From Ascaris suum (taxonomy: Eukaryota > Nematoda > Chromadorea > Rhabditida > Ascarididae): a stretch of 64,000 bases of DNA. The stretch covers positions 10,440,053 through 10,504,052 of the forward strand of contig CM024172.1 of the NCBI GenBank assembly GCA_013433145.1, given 5' to 3'. Below are positions 1 through 37,980 of this stretch, piece after piece; the first letter of the stretch is position 1, and each line of letters opens with the position of its first letter. Below the pieces are notes generated by a model. The model made no database searches. It was not told the DNA's origin and worked only from the letters and a program-made list of their open reading frames with translations. The translations under genes were made by a program, and so were the position numbers.

Positions 1-2943
1 ACAGTAGTAAATCAGAAGCGCCAAGAAACATCGGTGATGCTAGAGTTTGCGATAGTCTATTTCAGTAAATCCTTGCAATGGAATGATCAAATTTTAAACT
101 TCGCAATACCTTTAGCTAAACAAAAAAAAAAAAAAATTCATCGGCTATCCGCTAAGAATCATTCAAATAAATCGCAATCCTTTTGAACTTGATCCGCTAA
201 ATACTATTAATGGCGCATATAGATTGATAGTCTACAATCAACAAATTAGGCAAACCATAATAAATTATTGTGAAGTTGAGCTTTTCGAATATATTGCAAC
301 GAAGCTGTTGTCATCAAAGAGATAACTGTGTATATGCGCTCTTTGCCGAAATAGCGGTAAAGAACTCTTCGGGAAAATATGCAAAATTGCGTTGCAAACA
401 TTTGAAAGTGACTTTTGCAAATGAAATATTCAAATTTTCATTGAATATTAGCAATCGTCCGTAAATTGTGCATTGATGAAAAGAAAAGAGATGAAGCATG
501 AAAAATTTTTGCATCGAACTCTTCAACTTCTTGAATTTCTAATGAGCATTACTCTATCATTTATTTATTACCGATTTCCATATTGCAAAAGAAATCAACA
601 TTGAATTTTACGAAACGTTTATTAGTTACACGAGATGAAATGTTTACTTGGGAAAATATATCTCAATAAAACTGTAATTTCTTAACCAAATAATTGAAAA
701 TTACTTAAGAAAGCAATTTTCAATCATTTCGTCAGCAAATTGCAGAGATATTCAAAAAAAAAATGAAATTGTGGAAAACTGCGATCTTTTTTTTTTTTGG
801 AAAACTCACTAGCTGTTGCATTTTTGCGATTTTGGAAAGCTCACATACCTTATTAGCTCTTTTATTTCTTTATGAGAACTTTGATATAAACATCTTTTAC
901 CACAGCAAATTTTTTGGAACTTAGTAAGAGAGGATGAGAAGTGATATCTAGAGCGGAACCTATGCTACAAAGTACTTCACCATGTTCGAATATGTTTTGA
1001 AAAATTTTAAAGCAAGAGTTGGACATTCAATCGATGATTCTTATATGCGTTCGATAAATTACAAGTTCCCTGGGTCCCTTTTCTTCTGCTTGGATTCGAT
1101 GATCTCTGGTGGTCTCTGCTGTTGTACTAATGTACCGAAGTTTCGGAGGTGATAGGAAAGCCGAAATATTAGTAACAGAACAAGCTCTTCCGGCTGCAAC
1201 AGTATTAGGTTCGAGAACAAGAAGAACTGAGGAACAGGCAGTGGAAACGAGTTCACGGAATTGAATATATTGCAGCAAACAAGCGAGTTTTCATGTGGAG
1301 TAGCAAAACCACAGCCTGATAACTTGCGAAATGGGCGCAATTGGAATGTTCGTCTCGGTCGAACTGTTCAAAATTTCAGTTCAAGTTTCATAATGCAGCA
1401 ACCAGAAAAGGTATTCGTATGTTGAATGAAAGAGATGCAATGACGTAGCTTTAATCAGTTTCTCAACCCCTCATAGTCACTCAAGAACAGACGGTCACAA
1501 CTTCTAGCGCTAAGAAGGCGAAAACACAAATGCGCGTTACCCAAAAATAATCAACATATCTGAGGCTTTGCATATGTATTTAAGGAGAAGGAGCATTTGA
1601 AAATAAAATTATGCATGAACGTGAGGAGATCACGATTAAATAAATAAAGCGATATTATCCTCATCGTTTTGGTAGCATTTCAACTTCCTTCTTGATTTCA
1701 AATACAAAATGAAATCTATCTTGCATAAAAATCATAAACAGCCTTTTTAGCTTCCGCTTCGAAAGCTTTAGTCCGAAGAAAAAGTTGACTTCTTGATTGC
1801 CGCCTCCAGTAATGATCAATTTCAAGAGCCTTTGAAGATATGCACTAATACGTAATTCGATATAAGTAATCATAAGTACCATATAAATAAAATATTCGGT
1901 GGGAATAATAGCACATGAAAAGAGGAAAAAATGTCCATTTGAAGAGTGTTGCTAACAGAAACTCCATAGCAAAATAGTGAAAATTAACAAGGCAACAAGA
2001 ATCGAGAAGATTCTCGCAGCCCTTATTGAGAATAAACGCTTTCTAATGTATGGTATTTGAGGGGCCATTAACAAGATGCACGACACTGAACAAAATGCCC
2101 CACCTTTGTTTCAAACTCCGACTTTTATTGAAAAAGTTCAATAATATTACCGATTTCATAGTAGCAGTGGAAATCATTTACTTATCATGAAGGAAAGTCT
2201 ATCTTCATTTGAAACATAAACGAGTAAACGTTTGCATGACACAATTTTGATGCATCCTCCATCTGCTATAATAGCGAATTTCGATAACTGCTTCGCATGT
2301 TACCTCAAGAACTCTGAGAAAAGTTTTCGTTCATTGTAGTAGAATTATGTGAGTTGCCGTGGTCCAGCGTTCTCCACTAGTTCACTGATGTTATTTTAAA
2401 ATCACATGCGTGCCTAGGCATGTGTTATTATGGGTGTCCATATGTTTGCATGTGTGCGTTTGTATGTTCGCCTACATTTCTATATGCCCAGCATATGCAT
2501 GTGCATTTGAAGCTGTGTGTTTGGGGCATCGTTCGCATTGATCCTACAATGGCACTCACTAGACGGTTTGCGCTCGCTAGGCATATCCTGCCCACTGGCG
2601 GAACAGGACCATACGAGGACCAAGAGAGGAAAATGAGCTCACAAAATCCACCTATCTCTTTCCCGTTCCTCCCTCACATTTTGCCTCCCTCTGATATCCT
2701 TGTGATATCTCACAGACAAACCAGAGCAACTCCTCGAAGTAGTAGATGCTGAGGTGTGATTTACAAAATTTACGACAGCTGGGCAATGCCTACAGTAAGG
2801 ACGCTATAATGTGTCACTTACGGCTCAGCTCATGTCTCAGTGCCGGACGATGACTTCCGGGTAGAATCACATGATATTCGTTACGAAATTATGCAGGTTG
2901 GTTCCATGTCTTTACGGAAGTTTGTTATTTAAAATTTTTCAGC
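1..2943. other. Gene-poor AT-rich stretch, no gene seen
   Basis: Short open stretches lie on both strands, but none shows a family motif, a convincing splice-bounded exon or a hydrophobic pattern. Poly-A and poly-T runs occur near 121-136 and 788-799. A slightly less AT-rich segment around 2400-2760 has pyrimidine-rich patches but reads as no known protein. I see nothing further in it. Confidence 0.6.
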
Positions 2944-2990
2944 GCTCGTAATATTGTCATTTGACAATATTATGCTCGTAATATTGTCAT
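2944..2990. repeat. 17-bp direct repeat, 30-bp period
   Basis: The 17-mer GCTCGTAATATTGTCAT occurs at 2944-2960 and again at 2974-2990. The two copies are separated by a segment that folds back on part of the repeat (ATTGTCA / TGACAAT). The second copy runs straight into the retrotransposon endonuclease remnant, so this could be a local tandem duplication at the edge of that fragment. Confidence 0.8.
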
Positions 2991-3660
2991 CAATTGACAA
3001 GTTAATGTTAATCGAAAAGAAATTGCCTCAGTTAGTTGCTATTTCGGAAACGTGGTTAACAGATGAAACACCCGATTCCCTTCTTTCTTCCATTTCTTCA
3101 GTCTCTATCTTTCGTTGCGCTGCGACTATGCTCTAAAAGGTAGTGGTGGCGGTATGTTTATTCTGGTGCGCAAATACATAAACGCATACTTATTGAGTCC
3201 AAATCCTTTTCTTCAGTTTGTGAACTCCTTAGTGTTGACGTCATTTGCAAGGGCAAATTTCCCCCTGACTGTCCGGTGGCTTAAACATGGGAACCGTTGG
3301 AGTATATAATCGAATTCTACGCGGTCGACAAAGGCGCCGTGATCGTTGATGATTTAAACTTCCGTTTAACTGGTCCGGCAAACCATTCCTCACACTCGCG
3401 AGATTTATTCGACATGTTTTTAAGGCAGGGAGTATGATCAACATAGTTAAGTTCTGTTGCTCGAGGTGAAAAGTATGCGTGCGTGATAATGTTTTAACAA
3501 GTGACGTTGCTTTGGTTTGAGAGTTCGAGAACTCGGGCAATTTCTCCATTAGTGAACATGTAAGCACACATTTCCGTACTACATCTGAACCTTCAGTTCC
3601 ACAGCTGCTGGTCTTTCGTAATATCTCAAAGTGCTATTCTTCTATGCGTACTTCTTATTA
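2975..3660 (+). mobile_element. Decayed non-LTR retrotransposon endonuclease domain
   Basis: Conceptual translation, switching frames, reads in order like the apurinic-like endonuclease of CR1/Jockey-type LINE elements. First comes LPQLVAISETWLTDETPDSL (the ITETWL block) at about 3024-3083. Then CDYALKGSGGGMFILVRK at about 3119-3172 (the R-D-...-GGG-...-V block). Then VIVDDLNF (normally GDFN) near 3340, then LFDMFLRQG, then a TSDVALV...SEHV stretch near 3500-3560 that matches the conserved L-T-...-SDH end of the domain. Frameshifts near 3118 and around 3240-3310, and stop codons near 3275, 3436 and 3521, break it, so it cannot encode a working enzyme. A faint continuation (FNWEHLSKV) reaches about 3700. 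No intact reverse transcriptase follows. Assignment to CR1/Jockey rather than RTE is inference. Confidence 0.75.
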
Positions 3661-3700
3661 GCAAGTTTTAATTGGGAACATCTGTCGAAAGTGAAAATAA

Positions 3701-6416
<2,716 letters not shown>

Positions 6417-6478
6417 TCTTTGATTTATTTTGTCAACAATAATAGATGTGCATTATTGTTGACAAAATAAATCAAAGA
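6417..6478. repeat. Perfect inverted repeat (27-bp arms, 8-bp loop)
   Basis: The arm at 6417-6443 is exactly complementary in reverse to 6452-6478, with an 8-base spacer AGATGTGC. The core of the left arm is TTTGATTTATTTTGTCAAC and it is mirrored without a mismatch. A transcript would form a 27-bp perfect hairpin. Animal microRNA precursors usually carry bulges, so a recent palindromic insertion or small foldback element is as likely. No target-site duplication is obvious. Confidence 0.95.
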
Positions 6479-23100
<16,622 letters not shown>

Positions 23101-23260
23101 TTCTGTAGCACATGTCATACTATCTGTACGGCATTATGCTTATGCATTACGAACAGCTTCGCAGTCAATACTTCCGAAGTTAAAAAACCTTTCGGTCTTT
23201 CTTTAAAAGATTTTCTTGCAATCCTTGGTTCTTCCTATGCCATGGCAGGTCTAATTAACG

Positions 23261-23737
23261 TTGAGAATGTTTGTGAAAAACTATATCTCTTATGATGATA
23301 TAACATCGCTTCAACGATTTTCTTGTAATCAAGCGTTTAGATTCTCTTATGCTTTATTTGCACAAATACATATAGTCAGCTGCTTTCAGTTGTTCATTGT
23401 TTTCATATTTAGGTATGAGACGCGACTGGTGGCAATATTCAATACGCATAATAATTCGCATCAATTAACAAATAGATTATTATCTATTTGTTTTCAACGA
23501 GATGGTTCTGACTTCATTGAATACTCGTAAGTTTATTTGAGAGAATGTCCGTCTGACACATCCCCTCATATCTATCTGCAGCAAGAGAATTCCGTTAACC
23601 GCAAGATTTATTTAAGAGGACTCTTTTGTTCGGATTTTTTACCTTCTAGCAGCAATGTCGATCAGCTGATGAAAGATTATTCGATTGTTGGTGCAGTCAG
23701 CATGTTTGCCATTGTCCCCCGAGTGATGAGTCAGTGA
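23261..23737 (+). other. Possible exon pair, unidentified membrane-like protein
   Basis: An open stretch at 23261-23530 includes a hydrophobic run (FAQIHIVSCFQLFIVFIF). Inside it lies a strong donor (GTAAGT, 23529). A strong acceptor (CTATCTGCAG, ending 23581) is followed by a second open stretch to about 23737 that ends in a small-residue, hydrophobic segment. The reading frames do not join well: continuing the first frame meets a stop after about ten codons. Either the pairing is wrong or one frame is by chance. I do not recognise the product. A short palindrome (ATCTATTTGTT and its complement) lies at 23467-23492. Confidence 0.2.
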
Positions 23738-26700
23738 GGTTGAAAGATCGCTGATGATAGAAATGTTACTGTCAACACCAGATATTAAAGCCATTGCCTT
23801 CTAATACCGGTTTACTCCGATCGAATCAATCGATAAATGCTCATCTCGTCGTCATCTCGACAGTTCGTTAGCGTAAACTCGCCTGCTCTAGTAGATTTCC
23901 TTCCGCTGTTTGTTCTCTTTTTACGCCTAAAGCTGTGCCCTTTGGCTTCCAATTTCACGTTAGCCCTTTGCAACGTTCCGGCTCATTACTATTTCTTTTG
24001 CTATGGAATTTGCGAGAACGTTTAATGAAATGGCCATAGGCGCAACTCAATGCGTTGCAGGAATCCCATTCGCTTGCCCTTAGCCAGACTTTTAGAAAAT
24101 GATCAGCTCTTACTTTCATTTCCATCAAAGACAGGAAAAATGCTGCCCGTAGAAGTTACTGGTTCTAGCTCTTTCAGTGTTTACACATCCTTCAATATTT
24201 ATACGTCTGTCATATGAAATTCGTTAAATGAGCACATTTTATCCCTGAATCTTTTCTCGGTTTTTATAAGTTATACTGCTCCAAATTTCAGAGGATAACT
24301 AAGGAAACGTGAATATCTACAAGAAAATGGATTCAACAAGCTGCATTAACATAGTGTTTGATAGTTATTTGTAGCGACATTTTCCATTTTCGTTGCCGCT
24401 CTAAGAAAGTAAATATCCTTTTGAAATGAATATTTGAGTATTTCAAAATCGAAATCTATCAATTGATCGCGTGAAAATTCACTATTTGTTTCGCATATAT
24501 TAAATAAACTTTGTCGTATTATTTGCGATAGAGGAAATACAATCGCACATAGGCAAATACAATTTCGGTTTCCTACATTCAATGAAGCGCAGCAGCATTT
24601 GTGCTATTGAATTCCATCCTATGAGTATTCAAGAGAAGCGATGAGAAAGCATTCAAAGTAAGCCACTAAACTTTACAAACTGTTGATTAATAATCAACAG
24701 GTAGAAAGTTTCAAGTTTCAGAGACTTTCAACAGTTTCTTATGGAAACCACCATAGAACGCATGTTTTTGATGTTTATTTACACCTTGTTCAGATTGTTG
24801 TCGTAGAAATAGCTACTTCTGATGTACTATAAAGTCGCCTGATTCTTCACGCTATATTTTTTTCTTCCCATATTCTTTTCTTATTCAAATCCACGTCATT
24901 TGATTAAGTGAGTTCATACGCTCTTAGCTATATAGAAGAAAGGTGAACGAATGCTGCTTTTGAAAGTTATTCGAGACAATAATTTATGAATCAAAGTATC
25001 TAGTCAATTTTTTTATCAGTTTTTATTTGCATAGAGGAAATATGTGTTCCGTAAAACGGCGAATTTTCAAAATTGCCTCACAAAAAACACATCACAGTGG
25101 TGAATCTATTATGTACGAATGTATTTATTTTTTCTTCCTTCTATCTATCACTTTTACTTCAGATGCCACTAAACTAAAGTTTGAAGAAATTTAAAATTAC
25201 AATATATACAAATAAATTGAATTCAATTTGTCGTTGAATTTTCCTCAGTTGAGATGTTAAAAGAGAAATCATCTGTGGAAATTTTGTATGAGAGCACTGA
25301 ACTTAATATGTCCAACTTTACTTTAAAACTTACACATATGTACAATCCTCTGAGTTTACAACAAATTTCGCATCTCTATTTCAGGAGCTTTGCGTTTTTG
25401 AAAGACCTTCTCATAGGTGGGAGAAATTTTCTAATGTTTATTTAGCGGCTGATTGCGTGACATTTCTTGACAAAAAGATCGAAATTTCCGGTTGGTTTTT
25501 GGCCAACTCTGATGCATGAAGACAGCTTAGTGGAGCTGTGAAGATGCAATATGACTTCATAAATGCTCACATGAGCATTCTTTGTTGCAATTTATTATTT
25601 AGTTCTACTTTATAAAAACGTTTTTTGTTGGCTCTGATGAATGGAAAACAACACCTCCTATAATTCCCGTTGCTTTATCACGCTGTTCTGCTTATTTGAT
25701 TAACGTTATCACTGCAGCTGTGCTTCATATTCTAAGTACGTGAGGGAGCGATCAATGACGAGCTATTACAGGCTAAAAATCATTGAAAGTTCATTCTTGT
25801 CTCAGCTGGCAGCAATTCATACTGGCAGCACAAACGACCAGTCATTTTCGACCAGTCACTGCCTGGTGAACCTTTGAGGTGGTTCACAAATGCTCTTTGT
25901 CAACTTTTTTTTTCAGCACTAGTTGGGAGCAGCACTTACCGATAGTCAAAAATTAATGCACCAATGTTTGGTCATATGCAAATGTAATTACTATGCGCAT
26001 CGAGTCGAATTAATTACGCCAATGATTTAGTAGGTATAATCCTAAAGGTTGTCCAATTTGATTCCGAACTTTGCTGCTATCCATAATGACATAAGTTTAG
26101 CAACCGTTTAGTGATATTCATCATTAAGTATGAAGGAAAAATCAGGTGATTTTTTATCTGTAACTAAGAGCGATTTTCATCTTCTACATAAGTCATCGAT
26201 TAAGACCTGAGAAAAGATTTTTTTTTTAAAAAAAGATAAACAAATCAACATTGCTTCAAGGGAGCTTATAATATTGATAATCGGATCAGAAAGTTATCAT
26301 ATCACTGAACATACATAAGACATTTCATTGAATAACGCAAACCAAACGAGATATCGTCAACTACAGCAAGCAAAATGTTGAGAATGTCGAGAATCGTCAA
26401 CTATTAAATTGAGAATACGCTATCAGATGAATCATCTCCATTTATGATATGATGCTATGAATAGTCATTTGTACCAGCGAATGGATCGTTAAGCGAAACG
26501 GAATGCACAATAAACAAAATATTCTTGAATCATTTATCATTGTAGTAAAGCTTTTGCTGCAAAGAAATCCGACGGGGAAACAGCGAAATGCGTCTATGCA
26601 AAAACTTTTTTATGAGATTTGAATTCCATTTCCAGTTTCCAGCGATTGAAAAACCCGACCGGAACAGGTAAAGGATGCAAAATCATGAATACGTTAGCAT

Positions 26701-27057
26701 TTTCTCTAAGAAGCTCGCCTCATCGATGGACATTTTAAATGAAATTACACTTCAATTTTAATAGTGTTTTGAAATCGTCGGTCATATTCATCAAGAGCAC
26801 CTGCACTATTTCTCACATAGAAAAAAACTTGTGCTGTGAAGTGGCTACCTGTGCGCGAACTGATCCATTGAAGTAATTCACAGCATCGGATAGAATTGTT
26901 GAGGGGATTGCAAAAAGTATTACTTCTGTTATCTCCAGCTGAACTGTATTTATGATTAGAAGGGAAAATTTGCGATTCCATTTGCGGAATTTTCGAACGT
27001 GAATGACCGTTTATACGAAAAATATTGCACGCCTGTTCCTCGAATAGCGCAACTACA

Positions 27058-27309
27058 AAGTCAAGTAAAGTTGATAATAATTTAGGGACGCAGCTGTTTC
27101 TAACGGCCATATACAGCAGAACTGCAACCGTAATTGTTAATTTTTGCATGTATTCAGGATTGCATGACGATACGACATCTGTTATCCATCCATATTTGCG
27201 CATAGATTTGGTCCTTAAATGCAGTGCGCTGTTGAAATTCATTATCGACCACAGAGCTGTTATCAGTGCTCATTTATCGCAAATAATGTTCTTTTTTTCA
27301 CTCCGGGTA
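27058..27309 (+). other. Possible hydrophobic exon, unidentified
   Basis: The open frame on + contains alternating hydrophobic stretches (TQLFLTAIYSRTATVIVNF, then a loop, then LVLKCSALLKFI). This is loosely like the last helices of nematode chemoreceptors. It may begin after AATTTAG (ending 27084) and end at a GTATTT donor (27310). The opposite strand has a 165-codon open frame over 26745-27242, the longest non-repeat open frame in the window, also without a motif. At most one of the two is real; I favour neither strongly. Confidence 0.2.
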
Positions 27310-27934
27310 TTTACTCCGTCCGCCTTTTCATCAAGATTCGCTCTGAATTCCCCCGTCTTTTATGAAGTGAAATTTTTACCGACACTTGTCAGAATAGCAT
27401 GATAATAGTAAGGTCATCTACACATTCATCCTTAAGAGGGTGAATCATTATATCATTATTGGATGCTATAAAGTCATGCTATTTAATGGGAGGCGGCTCT
27501 AAAGACACATTTTTCGTATTGCATAAACTTTTCACATTATTTGATAGATTTACCTCTTATTTACTTCCCGACTACGACCTGCCTAATTGCTTCTTTTTTA
27601 AATGGTCATAAGGCAAAAACAGGAAGAATGAATGAAACAATGCAGAAAGGAGGTGGCAATGTGGCTAAGAGATGCCATCCTGATGTGATCGCTTTAATAA
27701 AGCACAACATTCTAATGTAAAATCTTTGTAGTACAGCTCTTCTCATGGGTTTCCAGCGCAGAAAAGGGCGATCCTGAAGTCTTAGAAATGCTATCTTCTG
27801 TCTGTAAATTCTTCAGATTTGCACAATGAGCATGAAGATGTGTTTTAGAGTAGGTGTTTTTAATAATGAAGGAAATGTCACTTGCTATTGCGAATAGCAT
27901 TGTTTTCAACTTTTTTTCTTCAAATATAAGGGAG

Positions 27935-28258
27935 TGGAAGTGACTTTATCGTCGATGCAACTCGCCAATTGTACAATCCAAGAGGGTCTCCTTTACCACG
28001 TTCAAAAATGTGAACATGCAACCAATTCGATGCACATTCTACAGTCATACGCCATTGCATGTGCATTTGCGCATAGGCTGTCCCGTTGCTTTTTACCACT
28101 CGGAAAAAGTTTACTATCCAAACGAAAACGAACGGCAGTTGCGACAGGTTGCAAGTATGGTCGTTCGATTTTTTGCGTCTCTAATTCCAAAGCTTCCAAA
28201 GTTTGTAAACTTCTCTCTTATGAAACGCTTTGAACTATGGGATGTAATTTTTTATTGA
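27935..28258 (+). other. Overlapping open frames, possible broken exon
   Basis: A good acceptor context (TTCAAATATAAG) precedes an open stretch with VEVTLSSMQLANC and IQEGLLYHV in one frame. A second overlapping + frame from about 28010 carries FYHSEKVYYPNENERQLRQV and ends at 28258. The order of these blocks loosely recalls a Maelstrom-type domain (a strand-rich start, then HSE...P...), but the blocks lie in different frames and I cannot confirm it. It could be a frameshifted pseudogene or chance. Confidence 0.2.
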
Positions 28259-29970
28259 ATTTTGTTGCAGAAATGCTTTGACGAAACCATATTCACTAGA
28301 CTATTGCAACTGCGAACGTCTGTAGCCTCTTTCAAAGTTTCAACTATTGAAAGAAACTGTTTGTTCACGTCTTTGAACCTTGAAGTTCTCTTTACAAACC
28401 GCACTGTTGCTGATGTATTGACTGTCCAATATGCTTCTCCTATTTCGTCATTCCAGTACTATACAACGACTTCATCGCATTTACTAGTAAACACGATGAC
28501 ATTGTTGATGAATGGTTGTGTGCGACATGTTTGTGCTGTTTGTTCTTTTCTTTGCTCTTCCGATGATTTATAGCAATTGTAAGCAAATATGAGTGACTAT
28601 TTGAAGGATATCGATGTTCGGCAAAGCTAGTCATTTCTCACAGTTTAATGAACATCGAAATTGCTATGAACTCCCATGTATGGAAATGTTTTCTTGTATG
28701 CTTCATTATAAAATTCCAACACTGTCGTCGTTGTTGAAAAAAAGAATTCATCATTTTTCTCCTTCAAATGTTCCTCCCACAGCGATTGTATTTCATTGAT
28801 CAGATCACTTAATTCGTGTGATCGATGAATCTTTTAATATGACCAAATTAGAACGTCCTCTATGATTCTTCAAAGCAGTCATAATTTGCAAGAATTTGAT
28901 CAGTGGGCAACCGTTTATTATTGAAATAAAAATTTCATATTCCCCATAGATATGAATGCTTACTTTATTGTTAAATGAGAGAGACCATCAATCAGCGAAC
29001 ATATGTTATCAATGCGCAATATTTGCAGCGGTCATACAATTCTATTGTAGCCGGTGATTGCGTGACAAGTTACCATATCGGTGGTATTCTTCCCCAAGCA
29101 ACCTCAGAAATATGCAAGGAAGCTTCAATTGTTCATCGAAAAGCAACACTAGGAAATTCTTTCAGTGTTTGTTTTCATCTGTAAACAGAGCAGCGTCTAA
29201 GATCCAACTAGTTTGCGGCGCCCATTTGTTATCATCACGGTGATTCGGTATACCTTCGCTGCCGGTGAACAGAAACTGCTAGGAAGAATACTTCCTGAAA
29301 CTACTGAACAAAGTTACTTTAAAACGTTCTCGCATACTTGCTGGAGATCCTTTGTTGCTTGTGACAGCTGGTGACCTTCAATCAGCATAAGATGAAAATG
29401 TTTGGCATTTTTGTGTATGATATCTTGGATCCAGTCTGTTAGGCGAAAGTTTACGCGAAACTTCTAACGATGGTCCTGATATGTTCTCGCAAGAAGCTTC
29501 CTTTGATGATTTTTTTAATGTTATTATTGTTGCGTTGCGCCTCGGATGGGCAAGCATTGGGCTTTGTTCTGTTTTCCTTCATCAGACTAACTCTAACATC
29601 ACGTGATTAGCATTTCAACGCATGTATTTAAACAAATTGGTGCATTATTCTGTTGCAACATATGCAATTTTCAGCTGCTTGCTTGTGCATAGTTTCTTCT
29701 TGGTACCTTCGTTTTGATTTCACCAAATTTCTGGTCGTAACGAAATGCGTATACCTAGCCATAATCACGTACCAACCATACGTACACTCTCGCATCTACA
29801 ACTCGGACAGACTCCGATGCGGAAAGCTCCTTTTCTTTGAACAGTTCTTAATCGACGTTCATGTTTCCGGATGATGTTTCTAGCGACTGTTTTCATACGC
29901 ATTAGCAATCGTAGAATGCGTATTGAAAAGCAAAAGTTCTAAATTTATGGCCTTTCTGTATTGAGAACTC
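28259..29970. other. No supported gene; upstream flank of OSTalpha gene
   Basis: Open frames at 28262-28573, 28975-29184 and 29653-29874 have no motif. The last few hundred bases lie directly upstream of the OSTalpha start codon and should hold its promoter or trans-splice site, but I cannot identify a specific element. Confidence 0.4.
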
Positions 29971-37670
<7,700 letters not shown>

Positions 37671-37760
37671 CAATAATCGAAATCTGCCAACGATATGGTG
37701 CGGCAACAACAGAACTATGAAAAAAAAAAAACACTGCAACGAATGCATAGAACGGCGAAG

Positions 37761-37766
37761 AATAAA
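37761..37766 (+). promoter_or_regulatory. Candidate polyadenylation signal AATAAA, OSTalpha copy 1
   Basis: A canonical AATAAA lies 91 bases after the OSTalpha stop codon. This spacing is usual for a short 3' untranslated region. Chance occurrence is common in AT-rich DNA. Confidence 0.45.
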
Positions 37767-37839
37767 CAAAAGTTGATTCGTCTTGCAAATTCGAAAATTC
37801 TGCAATTCAATTTGTTTGCCATGCGAATTCGGACGAGGA

Positions 37840-37980
37840 AATTATTTATTTTCGTGTTTATTTGTTCTGTCAATTACTTGATAATATATGCATCTATTTG
37901 CTCGTTTCTTTATTTATTCACTTATTTTGTTTATTTCTTCATTTTTTCATCTATTCATCTATTCATTTATTTATTTTAAG
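37840..37980. repeat. Low-complexity TTTATT-rich stretch
   Basis: A stretch dominated by TTTATT / TTCATT-like units. Its FIFVFIC...YLF translation only mimics a membrane segment. It lies just after the OSTalpha 3' end. Confidence 0.7.

Noticed and set aside
37695..37979. Open frame ending in repeated Phe/Leu/Ile/Tyr
   Set aside because: Low-complexity TTTATT repeats give an artificial hydrophobic tail; there are no splice sites or motif.
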